From Certhia americana (taxonomy: Eukaryota; Chordata; Aves; Passeriformes; Certhiidae): a DNA stretch of 64,000 nt. This document shows positions 11,272-24,347 of the stretch, in pieces; within the stretch, counting starts at the first letter, position 1; each line of letters begins with the position of its first letter. The notes under the pieces are model-generated. The model saw only the letters and a list, made by a program, of their open reading frames with translations. It searched no databases and was not told the DNA's origin. A program made the position numbers and the translations under genes. Location of the stretch: positions 30,770,834 to 30,834,833 of the forward strand of contig CM031879.1 of the NCBI GenBank assembly GCA_018697195.1, given 5' to 3'.

Positions 11272-12009
11272 CTTGACTGTGATATTCAGGCAGTACTGCA
11301 GAGGAACCTGTGCAGTTGCATGCCACCAGAAGAAGCAGCATGTTGCCCTTTTCCTTTTGCCTCTTTCCTCGCATCCTTTGTTGGTCTCGTTGACAGCAAT
11401 AACGGCCTTCAGGATGCAGAGTTCAACCATTCCCCTGAAGAAATTTTAACACAGAAGCTTGTCTGGATTTCAAGGCAGTGAAGGAAATGGGCATTTGAAG
11501 GCTTAATTGGCCTATTTGTGTTTATAACCTTGTGGAAGGAACACATCAAAACAACGTGGTGAAAGCTCCTGCCTTTCCCCACTGAATCATGGGAGTCAGA
11601 TGATTCCCGTGGTCAGATTTTCAAAGTGTCCAAGGCACAATAAAAATTTGTGTGAGGCACTTCAACTAGAGCCTCAGCCAGCAGATCTTCCATTAAATCT
11701 GAAGAATTAAAGCCATTAATCCATAAATCCACAGAATCATTTAAATTTGCCATTAGCAGAATAAGAAAAATTTAGAACTGTTCCTCACATTATGTCTACC
11801 TGGTGAAATTATGTAATCTCAGTTTCCAGACCTAAAAGAGATGTAATATTCATTTTGCAATTCTGCAGATATTGCTTCAGTGGTTTTGCTTTAAACACAT
11901 AATTAGTAGCTTTACATTTCACTTCTCTTATTTCAGAGATGTAAAAGATTCTTATTTCCTTGAACCAGTTTCTAAATTACTCCTATCTAGAATTTCATTC
12001 CATACGCAA
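11272..12009. other. Non-coding spacer between two LTRs
   Basis: AT-rich sequence. No recognisable gene or repeat seen. Confidence 0.5.
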
Positions 12010-12014
12010 CCTAC

Positions 12015-12146
12015 TGTGTTGGGCTGGATATCAGGTGTCCACCAAAGCCGTTCTATCACTCCCCTCCTTAGCTGGACAACAATTTCTCACAGAGGCTGTA
12101 CCTCTTGTCCCCCCTTACCAAAACCTTGTCACACAAACCCAATACA
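12015..12146 (-). mobile_element. Internally deleted solo LTR (132 bp), minus strand
   Basis: The left part (12015-12078; TGTGTTGGGCTGGATATC through GTGTCCACCAAAGCC to AGCTGGACA) and the right part (from about 12084; TCACAGAGGC to AAACCCAATACA) match, from memory, the two ends of one long bird LTR whose intact copies are several times longer. The whole interior is missing. The element runs TG to CA and is flanked by CCTAC (12010-12014) and CCTGC (12147-12151), a 5-bp target-site duplication with one transition. This indicates insertion followed by internal deletion. Confidence 0.75.
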
Positions 12147-12151
12147 CCTGC

Positions 12152-15100
12152 TGTTTCTATGACCATGTTAACACCTACCTTCTTTAAGCCTTTTACAAGT
12201 TTTGGTTTATCTAAGGGCAATTTATTAATGACTTTTGCATTCTCTGCAAGTTAACGTACACTGTGCCAAGCCAAAGGAAAATATTTTTTTTAAGTTTTGT
12301 GGCAAAAATAATCAGAATAAACAAACTGAAATGAAGTTTAAGGGTTATTTCTGTGATATCTTCTCAGAAAGTATTTGACACAGTGAGATGCAACTCTCTT
12401 AAAGAAAATTATTGTACTAATAAAGATTCTGTTCAGGCTTTTAAAGTAGTAGGAAGGTATACAGAAGATTTATGCATAACAATTTTTCTGAAGAATTTAA
12501 CTGCAACTGACAATGGCGCTATCAACTGATTCTAGAAAACCGTGAATTTGTGTAGTAGCTAGTCACTGTACAAAACTGCTTTATTTATCCCAGAGCTATG
12601 CATAGATCTGAAAGCATATTGTGTTCGAGAATACACTGGCAGAGCATTATGCTTCATAATTCCAATTGAAAGACAAAGCCACTCAACATTTATGGAATAA
12701 AAGGAATAATGCTTCTGTTAATGACAGAATTTATTTTAGTAGCTATCATTAGGAAACATGTTCTAAAGCAGTTTAAAATTAATTAGTTTTGAAACTGCGT
12801 ATATGTAATTTTTCTCATGGTGATCATTTTGAAGAGCTTGCTGATACGCAGTTTTGGTGATTGATGCAGAATACTAATGCAACCATCATGTAAAGAAAAC
12901 ACCTCTCAAATAATTTGTACTGAAAATATTGTGGCAGCTGCATTCTCACCAGCTTGGTAGGTCAGGATGCTATCATCACAGTTATTTTCCCACTGCATTC
13001 CTGAGAAATAGGATCCAGTTTTTATCAGGCTGGAGAAGGATACAAGTGACAGCTAATCTTATGATCTTATGAATTCTTAGACACATTCATGTTTTCAGTT
13101 TCTACAGGACTAACCTCTGTGAGACTGTTCTCTCCATATAAAGCCCAATCCTCTTTGGAAGAAAACTGGCTAAAATAATTTAACCAAAATGCTTTTTCAT
13201 TAGAATGCCAATTTAAGGATATTGAAGACTACAGGTATATTGCTGTCTTTTACCTGAGCTGTGGCCTGCAACATGTTCGACATGAAGAGATAAAGACCAT
13301 ATTCCCTACCTATTTCCAGTGTGTCTTCTCTTACCATGTTTCCTGTCCCTATCTGAGCGAGCAACAAGCTGACAGTGCTGACAGCACAGGCTCTTATCTG
13401 TTCAGGAGTCTCCAGAGAGAAAACAAAATAAATAGCAGTAGTGAGGAAGACAGAGAGAAGTCAGACATTGAGAGTAGGAGAGAAGAAAGCTGAAACAGAG
13501 GTCAGGGAGGTAGGTTGGTTTTGGAGCTGTCTGTTAGGCAATGTGTGAGCAGGTGAAAGGAGAATCCAAACAATGTGATAAGCTGCAGCTCTGTGTCTGA
13601 GGCATGGCCAAGACATGCCCTGGTGCCTCAACCTTAGGTCCACACACTGATGAGGTAGATTTGGGGGTTGAAGATGACCAACAGAAGAAAGGGGAAAAAG
13701 AGGGAATGATCAATTATGTTTGGATGGTGCGCTGAATATCCTGGCTGCTGATTTCTTTGTGGGTTTGTTTGGGTTTTTAAACACATGTGGGTACAGATGG
13801 ATTTAGCAGCCCTAAATCAAATATGGCCTGACTTTTGTGTAGGTATCCAAGTTGCTGTTGCATAAATTGTATCATGACAAGTACTTAGACAGGGAGAACA
13901 TAGTGATAATAATTACTACAGCTCCAGGGCCCCTTGACGTATTCTTGCTTTATACTTTAATCTGCTATGGTTTATCATTTTCACTCCAAACAAGTTCTCT
14001 ACCTGGCAGTTTTAAGCATACTCTCTTTGCACTGCCCTTACCATCATATTTAGAAGCTCTATATCATACAACATTCTACTTGTTCCTTTTATGACCAGAG
14101 GAAAATTTGTATGCTTCTAAAATAAAGAAGGATAATAAAGCAATAAATTTTAGGGGATAGGAGGTACTAACAAACTGGCTAGCGTGACATGAGAGGAAAA
14201 GCATTTCCATGAGATATAGCCAAGCTATAAGCCAAAGTATACAATTTTATGTCTAGTGAATAAACATTTTTAATGGTCTCTGGGCAAGTTTTGCCATTGC
14301 ACTGCTTATGCTTGATTTGCCAATAGCAGGATTAATAAACCATGTGAAATGGGTTTTTTGGACTAGAGAAAATAGATTTTAAATTTTAATTTTTTGTCAG
14401 TTATACAGGGAATAACAGAGGTGATTGCAGTAGAGTAGCTAGATCCAGATCACAGAGCAGAGGAGTAAAGAAAATCTGAAACAGAATTTTACAGCTGGAA
14501 TCCAGTATATAGAGTTTTTCTGAAACTTTCTTGGACCTCTAAGAGCATTTATATATGAACCTTTTCAAAAGGAAAGAAGAAAAAGCTTTTCCTTGCATTT
14601 CTCCCAAACTAAAAATTAAATCTTCATAGAACTGACTGTGATGGAAGGCTTCTGTGTTTGTTTCCAGTGGTTCTTCCCAAATGCCCTTATCATTTATTGA
14701 AAAGTAAATGGCACTATTCCATACTGGTTGTGATTTTCTTTGAATCTTTTCTAACTGGTATGGAAAACACTGTGTTGCATATTTCACCTGGGGAAGCCAT
14801 GGGAATTACCAGGAGAGCATGTATAAGGAATGATGTAGTACATGTACAAATACACCTAGAATACATGTACAGCAACATCCAAGCCTTCAAACATTGCACT
14901 AGTTAATTTAATGACATTACAACCACAGGAATGGCAGTAAAATACATGATCCAAGGTCGCATTTGTGCTTAAATTCTTAGGTTGTTCAGGCATAGAATAA
15001 ATTTGGTTCGTTGCTCATACAGTTCAAGTTCATCAACATTATGGAATTTGTGTTTAAATTGGCTGCTGTTGACTTATTTCAGTCCTCTCAGTCCCCTGTC

Positions 15101-15867
15101 TACTATGTAGCAAGAAAATCTTACAGTACATTTGTAACATCTATGCCCCTTGTAATAATCATAATTTTCTCTTTCACCTTCGACAGTATGGGTGATCATT
15201 ACCTTATTATCTCAAGTGAGTTCTAGGACATTCTTGTCCCTGTTTTGAACAAGGCAACATCCTTCTCCTGTTTCTGTCACTGTACCTGTCACCACCACCA
15301 CCACCACCAGTATGAGAAGAGATCCAGTTAAAGACAGATGACCTATCTTCCTCAGGAGGATGAGTCTTTTATTTGGAAGGACAAGTGTATCCCTACAGTT
15401 GCCACAGAGCACACCTATTGCTAGAAAAGTAATTCACTTAAATATTAAATTTAATAGTAATATTTAATAGTAATTAAATTAAAGTAGTATTTTTAATTAA
15501 TATATCAATGTATTTCTGGATAATATTCATGTTGATTTGTCCTAAGGTTATTTATTAATTCTCTGAAGTTATTAAGATGAGTAGATGAGATGAACTGTCA
15601 TTTTCAGTTCCTGAAGCTGCCATGTTCAGTTTCAGTCTTCAGCCCTTTTAGGGATATAACTGGTGCTGGAGTATTACTTAGTGTAGTCCCCTATAAATAT
15701 AGCCTCACATTCAGATACTTCATAATCTTTCATAACCCTTTGCATTACAAACATTTCCAAGTTAGGGAACTAGAAAATACCAACAGGAATCAGAAGATTG
15801 TACAGAAGTCTGCTCTGTCCCACTCATTAGAAGAAGGATCAATGTAAGATTTCCAATCCCAAAGTAT
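12152..15867. other. Non-coding stretch, no gene seen
   Basis: AT-rich with only short open frames and no recognisable domain. A small (CAC)n run lies at about 15290-15309, and AT-rich direct repeats (TTTAATAGTAAT-like) lie near 15445-15480. Confidence 0.55.
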
Positions 15868-16102
15868 TGTGAGAAGAAAAGTCATAGAGACTCCAGAGCT
15901 AACAAATTCTCCTCTTTATTCAACAGGTTTCTACAAGGCAGGAAAAGAAGACGGGACAACCACAGAGCATTAAAATGAGCCAGACACCTAAAATGGCACT
16001 ATTTTTTCAGCTCAGAGGCATCAGTTAGACTGCAACTTCCCAGAGGAGTTTGTTAAAACACAGTACAGCTTTTTGGTTAAAGAACTCCCTTTAACAGCTG
16101 CA
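15868..16102 (-). mobile_element. Candidate short LTR, minus strand
   Basis: On the minus strand an AATAAAGAGG signal (15920-15911) is followed by a short U5-like tail ending TTCTCACA. This resembles the tail of the LTR-like element ending near 18726. TG and CA boundaries at 15868 and 16102 are flanked by GTAT on both sides (15864-15867, 16103-16106), a possible 4-bp target duplication. At 235 bp it is short, I see no TATA box inside, and a chance boundary match is possible. Confidence 0.35.
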
Positions 16103-16106
16103 GTAT

Positions 16107-18229
16107 GATATAAAAATTGCCACTTGATAATTCAAATATGAATAGCAATGCCCATTAACAAATTTATAGCTTGAAAGCTGACATGACCTAGCCTCAGTAG
16201 AAATTCTTAGCAACTATTAGTTTGCTGAAGAATACATTTTTTATTGTGTTCTTTGGATTGACTGCTTCACACAGTTCCATAGATGCTTTGGAGAATACTG
16301 ATTATAACTAACAAATTGACAGATGTGCCTGAACAGGTATTCAGAGGGGTCATCACGATTTGGTCTGCTCTTTTTTGCTTCTCTGGATGATGATGACGCA
16401 TGTGCTTGAACAGAATTACTCTGCACTACATTAAAACATCCTTACCTGTCTGGGAAACTTTATAAAGTTCCTATTAAAATCAGCAGGGAAGAGCTATAGA
16501 TAAATTCAGAAAGTGCAGTAAGGATTGCACTTAAATTTTAGCTTATATGGTTGCACTGTAAACGTACTACAGACAAATTAGTATTGGCTTGTAGATTAGT
16601 TAAGCAATACAGACTTCCACAGCATCATTATGTACTTTTATGTTCGCAGCTTTTAATTCATCAATATGCAAGAACTTTGATTTTAAAGTGCATGATGCAA
16701 AAATGTTGCCTAATTGCTCTGCATGAAGAGGAAAATTCTCTCTCCCATTACCAGGTTCACTTAGCAGCAAACACTTTTTTCTGAAAGGATTTAGTTTATC
16801 TGCAGAATAAGATATTTTTTCTGTAGTAGCAGCAAACCTAGATAATAATTATATTGGACTATACAGACCTCTTTAGACTTTCTGGAACCAAATGATAAGA
16901 CAATTGCAAAGGAGCTGTTGTGTACATTGCACAGTACTGTGAAACTAGCAAGTAGACAGGACAATGGCAAGAAATGGAATGGGATTTAATACCAGCTAAA
17001 GTCTTTGTGACTTTGTTTCATTTACAAGAATGTGAATTGAATTTTTTCCTGAATGTGTTGGGATCTATGAATACGTAGAAAGAACTTTTGCATAACAGGT
17101 GATTGCACAAGATACAGAGATAGGCAGGCTGAACTGCCCCATGTATGTGCTGTCTAATCTAATGTCTGCTAGTGAACATTGCAGATTTCCTTACGACACT
17201 GTGATCATATCCAAATGTTTTTTATGACAACTCAAGGAACTTAATTTCCTCAAACAAAATTAATAAATGTTTGCAACCATTTAAAGAAATGCATGCAGCA
17301 TTTTCCCTTTGTTTCTTTTTCCTAGATTTCTTTCTTTTTGAGTTTTTAACAAAAAAAAAAACCAAAAAACCCACCATACAAAGACTTGGAGCAACTTGTA
17401 TGTGCATTACAGATGCCACAGAAGAGGCCTCCTGCACTCTGCAGAAGAATACGTAGAGTAGACCAAGAGATTTGAATTGCTTTTTCTTGTTTATCATTTG
17501 TGCACTGAATCAAGACAGCAATGGGGCAGGTGTCTAAGTGCTCCTGTAGAACAGAAATGCTTTCCCAAGTCAGGAGCTCTGGTACCCAGCCTCTACATAA
17601 ATGCTCTTTATTTTCTAAGTCAACACCATGCAGTAGATAGGAAGCACTGTAGAGATGAAACACTTTTTTGGAGATAAAATCACTTAAAGATGTGAACTAT
17701 TTGCCAGAATGACACATGCCTAAAATTCTGGGGACTGAGACAAATTTACAAGTATAACGTCCCAATTCTTTTCTTGTGTCTAATGCATTAACTCAAATGT
17801 CACTTGTATAAGTAAGTAAAATCTGTCCTGCTTGTACTGTGCATTTTTCAGAATTCAAACTTTGATTTAAAAACAAAAACCATAGATTTTGTAGATACAA
17901 GAATATATCCTATTCAGGCTTGGGAGCTACTTTATAAACTAAATCTGGAGACAGTGTGTAACACTGGATCTGAGAGAAGAGAGTTTCTGTTTAAAGACTC
18001 CAAATCTGGAACCTATTTATGACTTCAAGGGGCAATAAACTTGCATATAACTCTTTTATTAAGGGGTAACAAGCTGTTTCTGTTGAAATCCATTTTAGGG
18101 AAAGAATAAACTGTGCTGCAGCAGAGGAAATGCAGAGGTGACAGGAGAAGAGACAAGAAAGAGGAAAGAGGGAAGCAAAGAGAATAGAAGAACCAAACTC
18201 CATTAAGACAACATTGCCCATAATGAAGA
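16107..18229. other. Non-coding stretch, no gene seen
   Basis: AT-rich. A minus-strand open frame at 17346-17663 (105 aa) has no recognisable domain and overlaps poly-A/T tracts. No transposon recognised. Confidence 0.55.
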
Positions 18230-18403
18230 AATGCCTGAGGTTTTGGCTGTAATAGTCAAAGGCTAGAGGAGTGTTGCATATAGGTAAAACTTTACAAAAG
18301 GAAGGCCTTGTAAAACCATGGCTCAGGCCTGCTACTTTGGCTTAGTAGAAAAGGACTATGGGAAAGTGGCTTAGCTGAATTAGAGGTAGAAAACCAAGTT
18401 TTT

Positions 18404-18540
18404 TATATATATATGTACATATATATATCATATATCATATCTATATCTATATCTATATCTATATCTATATCTATATCTATATCNNNNNNNNNNATCTATA
18501 TCTATATCTATATCTATATCTATATCTATATCTATATCTA
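18404..18540. repeat. (ATCTAT)n hexanucleotide microsatellite
   Basis: Begins with an impure TATATA stretch, then near-perfect six-base units on both sides of a run of Ns. It ends in a short CA run before the TATA box at 18551. True length is unknown because of the gap. Confidence 0.95.
18484..18493. other. Assembly gap (10 N)
   Basis: Ten Ns inside the hexanucleotide array. The size is probably a placeholder, as repeats like this collapse in assembly. Confidence 0.99.
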
Positions 18541-18726
18541 CACACACACATATAAAACCACTGCGTGTTCACAATGAGGTGTACAGAGGTTGGTTGAATT
18601 ATGTTTGTTATGATTTTAAAATGCGTAGCTGATAATGGCCTAACTGCTTAAAAAGGCCTGGTTTTTGCAATAAAGAGGTTCTCCTTTGCACCTGCCTGGG
18701 GACTCTGGGTCTCTTTTCTTTGCACA

Positions 18727-21700
18727 AAGAAGAGGTAAGATTTGTAGATGATATCAATACTGATAATTTGTATCAGTGGTTTAATGATTCTTTTTACCTT
18801 TGCCTATCCATAGGGCCTCTGGTACTGACAACCACCAAAGTTTTATGTCAGAAAGTTTGGTTGTCTGGGGTTTTTGCTTATTTGCTTTCGTTTGTTGAAA
18901 ATGCATTAAGAAAATATTCACTCCCAATTTTTCAGGATTTCATGGAAAATGAAACCTTTAAGCCCCTCAAACTTTTCATTTTCCTGTGAAAAACTCAACA
19001 TGGCTTGCAGGAGAAAACAATTGAAAACTATCATTGTTTTTTGATTACTGATTTTAATGAGCATAATATTACATTGAACGTGACAACATTTTTCAAGCAA
19101 AAAGATTAAAATATGAACTACTAACTTCATTGAATGGATCTGTTTTCTACCTTAATGAAACCTAGCTCACAACAACTTCTCTTCTTATTGCCTAACTGCT
19201 GATCTAATTTGTAATGATTTCCTGCCACTACCCCAGAAGAGAAAAATTTGTGGAGTAAGGGGAATCACACTAAATATACCCTGAGTCCCGTGATAGGGAT
19301 CCTGCTGGCAGGAGCTGCACTGCAGCTTTATGAAGTGTCCTACAGTAAATACAGCAGATGAAGTAACACCTGCTGAAAAGTATTTTAAAAAGTCATATCA
19401 AGGCAGATATGCCTCCAACATGTTGTCCCCACTGAGCACAGGGAACAAACTCGGATACATTGATCTCCCAACAAGACTGAATCCATCAGGCACCCCACTT
19501 TGCTCAGGGTTACCCCAAAAGCAGGAGGCTACTTTCCATCACTTCTCCAGTCGAGGCAGGTGATATTCTAAACTCCAGCTCCAAAGCTACTGAGCCAGCT
19601 TTATTTGACTTCGTGAAACTTCTGAAGCACCAGCATTCCAGAGAGGGAATGTCTACACATATTCATCGTCCAGAAGCAAGATTCATAGTCTGGGGAGGAC
19701 AAGACACAATTGACTTTCCCTGAACAATTCAAGTTGAAAATTTTATGCAGAGGCCTCACACTGGTTGCTGTGGCAGAGCCTTTGAGGCAGGACAAGCTGC
19801 AGAGGGGGCTGCAATGGTAATCAGGAGGTACAATGAAGCAATGTCAGAGGTGCAGAATTCAAAGGATCCTGTGGTCCATCTAGGCACAAAGTAGCTCAGC
19901 AGGCTGACAATAGCCCAAGCAAATCTTGTCTTGCATAGAGGGGACAGGAATTATTTTGTGAATTTGCTTTTGTTATGTAATTCAGAGAGCCATTGGAGAC
20001 AATGTGTGAAGAGACCAAATAGCAGTGGGGACGAAGTGCTGAATGCAGGTGGGGAGTGAAAAGTGAAGAATCTAATGGAAAAGTAGGGATGGAGGTGGGC
20101 AGAGAGAAAATGCTTGTCAAAAATACAGCAGAAATAAGAGCAACGTAAGGAGAGGTTGATGTTAAACATGTTAGGAACACAGACAAAGGGAGAGAAAACA
20201 GATCTGTTTCCTGACTTCTTAGGGTAAGGCATAAAGATATTGTGGCTACTGTTGTGGTGTTTGCTAAGGCTGTGATGGCAACAGATGGCTTTGTGTGCTA
20301 CTTGATGCTGTCTGTTGATGAGAGAAGCGGGGAAAGTGAGGTCAGAGTAGGTGCACAGGGCCTGGGAGACACTAATGATGCTTCTGCTATGAGGTGCTTC
20401 CACAGATTGTTAGGGCATTAGCAGCGACCACGACATGTCTGTATCCCAGTGTCTATGTCCAGCTGCCCAAAACTCTATTCCACTGAGACCATGAAGGATG
20501 CAGGATCAATTTCAATGTGTGAGTGGCCTGGGTTCTGAAGTGTTTAGGACTCTTGCCAGGGTCAATCCAACTAGACACATAATTTGGATGCAGCCACCTC
20601 AGTTTGCAGGCAGCAATTTTCAGCATACAGACACAGATTAAGCTTGCACTTCGGCCATATGGTCAGAAATCACTGTCAGTCTCCCTCTGGTTACTAATAT
20701 GGTTATAGACCTGGTCCTCTTACAGGCAACTGAGTTTTTCTGGGACGGAATCAACCTCTAGTCCATCACCTGGCTGGTTTGATCTCCTCTCTGCAGTTCC
20801 CCGCATTGATCACCTGTATATGGGCCCCCACATTCATTCTGCTGACTCCAGCTGACTTATGTCAGCACCAATGAAAAAGTGTTACCTTGAATTTCTCATC
20901 ACCTTTGTCACTTTAGAAGTTGCAAAGGGATTTTAAAAGTTTAGTGACTGTGAGCTCTGCTCTGTAACTCATTGGTACCATCGGTAGAGTTTGGAGAGAA
21001 AGTGACAGCAATGTGTGCATTTAAAGTGTGGTACTACAGCAGCAATGGCAGTGAAAGCATTGCCTTACTCAAGAACACTCTTTCAGACCCTATGAAAATG
21101 CAAGGAAGGACGGAAAGAAAGAATACCTTGTGAACGGCAGGTGAAGGTCAAGTCCACATGCTTACAACACCCACTCACATTTATTTTCTCTTCTCTTCTG
21201 CTTGACACATTGATCATGGAAATGTGTGCAGGACTCAGCTCACAGGGAGAAACTCTGCCAGACCAGAGAGAAAATACTTATTCTAAGAACACAACATCTC
21301 ATGTCCTCCCTTGCTTTTTAAACAGGATTATGATAGCCTCTCAGCATTAAATAAACTGAAATACTTCAAGCCAGTGCTATTTAAAGTTAATTTTATCCTC
21401 CTGTACTGTGGAATAAAGTATTTTCTGGTACTTTTAGTAGAGAAGAGCTAAGATGAAATATGTTTTTTGTTTGTAGAGACCTCTTTCTGCATTAATAAAT
21501 ATAGCAAAGCCAATGCTTGCCATGTCCTAAATTCTTACGCAGGTTTCTTCTTTTCAGTGACATCCAAATGCTTTGTTGTAAGGGTTGATAACTGCCACAG
21601 TAATGGGAGGCAGAACCATCCACTATTCAAGTAACTTTTCAGACAAGCAGTAACTAATAATTTAATTCCCCTACCTGTTTTCCTGGTCATATTCCAGTAC

Positions 21701-24180
21701 TGCATGAGCACCTCCAACCCAGGTTCCTGGAGTTGGAAATGCACCTGGAGTTTCAACGCTATTCTAGACTATTAACAGTTAAGAATTAGAAGATTTTAAT
21801 TTAAATTTCATATTAATAATACCAAATGGTTTATTACTGAAGATAATTTCACACAAGTGCAGATAGTTCCGCACGAAAATTCTTACATTTTCTTCCACTG
21901 CAATAGTCTTTACCTCTACCACCAGAAATGAAGTAACCTTCAGTATTATACTATGTAGTAGATACTGGAGACATTAATGTCTCCCTCCTTGTCCTTCGTT
22001 GGCCAACAGCTCCTGACTAAATCACTCATTTCCCTCTTCTGCCCTCAGGCAGTGTAAACAATTTTCCGTCACTGTTTGCTGGGATCCAAGAAACAAATGA
22101 TAAACAGAATCACTAACATATTTGGAGATAGAATGCATGAGGTCTGACCCTCATACTTGTCCCAAAGAAATATGGAGCTTAAGTTGTGACTAGCGCTATT
22201 GCCAGAAGAAGACATTTCCCACCTTCAAATCTTAGGTATGGAATATGTTTGAATCACAAAATACAGATAATTTACTGGTGTTCTCAGCAAATAGTATCTC
22301 ACAAAGCATCAGGGTTCCTGTACACCTGGAGAATCAAACTTCCACCCAAAAGTCCATCCAAAGGCAGAAAGATTGCATTGTGCTGAGGGGGAAGAGCTGG
22401 GTGATCCTTATCCCCAGACAGCATGGTGCTGTCACCAGGAGATCTATCAGAGCAACTATCTTTTCATGGGGTGGAAGAACAATGATAAAAGGAGCAATAA
22501 AGCCACATATTCGTTCAGATGTTCCTGAATTATCTTGCAGAAGACCTTGGATACAATGACACTTCTTTGTGGCTCTTGGGGCTCTGCCTCTGTCCAGCCA
22601 AGAATGCAGCAAATGTTATCCATTTGCTGTCAGGACTGACATGCAAGTGATCTTTTCAGCTGATTTGGTTGAAGCTGTGGGTTTTGTTCTTCCTGATGCC
22701 TCTCATGCTTACTTCCTTTGGTGAATTAGGGCTTCACATGCAGAGTACATCACCTGTAGCTCCAGAATCAGCCTGGTCTGGTGAACAGCACTGTTCACCA
22801 CTTTCACTGTTCTCCCTTTCCCCTTTGCACACCTTCTCAACTGCTCTGGGGGGATCCTGCACTAAAGTTTCTGATCAGAGATGATAGAATTAAATTTCTC
22901 AAGGTTTAAAAGAAACTTTGGAAATGATTCCTATCTTCATTCATCCATGATTGTGTTAAAATATTCAGTTCACAGTGTTCAGCATTGGTGACTGTGAGAC
23001 CTGACGGTTCTGCTTGCTTATCCAGATATCAAAAGCAAAAGATAGAATACCCTGGGCACTTGTTCTATAGTGCTGCCTTGTGGTATATCTAGTTCTCTTT
23101 AACTTATGTAGGAAACCTCTTTGATGCACCCTTTCCATTTTGTAACACCACAAACAAGCAAAGAGCTCTCATATCCTTCATGAAATCTGCACCACCCTTT
23201 CAAACCCTGCAGCAGAATGAAATTCAATTTCATATTTGTGCCAGAATATTTGAGAGCAGGGTATTTGCAGCTTTTGAGAAATTTATGAGGCATATAGTCC
23301 ACTGTGCTTCCACATGGCCTTCAAACCAAAGGTCAATCTATATTCTCAACACTCCCAGAACAGATGGTAAATTTGATACCACACTCTGGCAAGAAGGACC
23401 ACTTTGGTATCTAAAATAAAATATAGCTAAATGTTCTAAATTTTGTCTGTATAGAATGACTCTAGAAAAAAAAGTGTGTTGTTGTTCCAAGACTGATGAT
23501 GCTGATGTGAGAGTTCAGAAAGTTGGCTGAGAAAATTGAGACCCAGTCATTTGAAGAAATAATTATTACCTTACTTCCTGCTTGAATTTGACCTGGATTT
23601 TCATAGGAATGAAGCTCCCTGGCTACCTGCCTGTACTGAGCTGGCAATGTCAGGAACAAAGCCAGCACACCACAGCTGAATTTCTCAAGCCAACACAGAA
23701 AACCAAGCAAGCAGGATAAGCATTTTTATCACTACTCAATTCTGACACAGCCATCACTTCTCTGTAAATTATTTTCAAAAAGGAGGGAAACCAAAACTAA
23801 GCATGATTTACAAACTTGAAACTTTAAAGGGGGAAAGAAAAGTGGAATTGAGATCATATATATATATACCAATCTCCAGGCAAATGAATGATAGAAGAGA
23901 AGTTTGGAAATGAGGTGGTAAGTTAACTACTGTGCACAAAACCTTGCACAACGCCTTTTCTCCTACTATCTGTTCCCTGTCCTATTTGCTAGCAGAACAG
24001 TGAGCTGATGACTTACAACAGGAGGACACATGCAAAAGCTAAATATAGCTCAGTTATAAGTGTTTATATTTGAAACATCTATGCAACTGGATACAAAACA
24101 AAGGCACTGCAGCAAAATACACAAAACACAGAGAAACCCGTGACATGACACCAGGATCTGCAATCTGTGTATGTTCTGAA
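18727..24180. other. Non-coding stretch, no gene seen
   Basis: No recognised gene or transposon. The longest frame (19951-20403, minus, 150 aa) is rich in Ser, His and Phe, has no domain I know, and overlaps other frames equally open. I treat it as chance. Confidence 0.5.
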
Positions 24181-24182
24181 CA

Positions 24183-24347
24183 AAGGAAAACACTTTTTAC
24201 TGTAAGCTTGATCAAACAGAGCTTGTGAAGTTGTCATCCTTGAAGAGGTTCAAACTGTGACTGAACACAGTCTCTGGCAACTTAGGGTCTAGGTGACCCT
24301 GCCTGACCAGGTGAGTTGGATCAGCTATCTCCAGCTCTCTCTTTCTG
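24183..24347 (+). mobile_element. Diverged CR1 LINE 3' fragment
   Basis: The succession 'CTTTTTACTGTAAG', 'GTCATCCTTGAAGAGGTTCAAA', 'CTGGCAACTTAGGGTCTAG', 'TGACCCTGCCTGACCAGG' and 'GAGTTGGATCAG' follows the order of the CR1 3' untranslated region. It has many substitutions and a small deletion after TTGATCAA. The terminal octamer repeats are not preserved. Confidence 0.6.

Larger units (their letters stand above)
18230..18726 (+). mobile_element. Probable ERV solo LTR interrupted by a microsatellite
   Basis: LTR-like order on the plus strand: a putative U3 segment, then a TATAAAA box (18551-18557), AATAAA (18669-18674) about 118 bp further on, and a short U5-like tail ending TTTGCACA at 18726. 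The pyrimidine-rich tail resembles the minus-strand candidate ending at 15868. A (TATATC)n array and a 10-base gap sit directly upstream of the TATA box. The left boundary is only approximate and I could not find a target-site duplication. Confidence 0.45.

Noticed and set aside
19951..20403. 150-codon minus-strand frame
   Set aside because: No recognisable domain, and an overlapping frame is also open; no evidence of selection visible.
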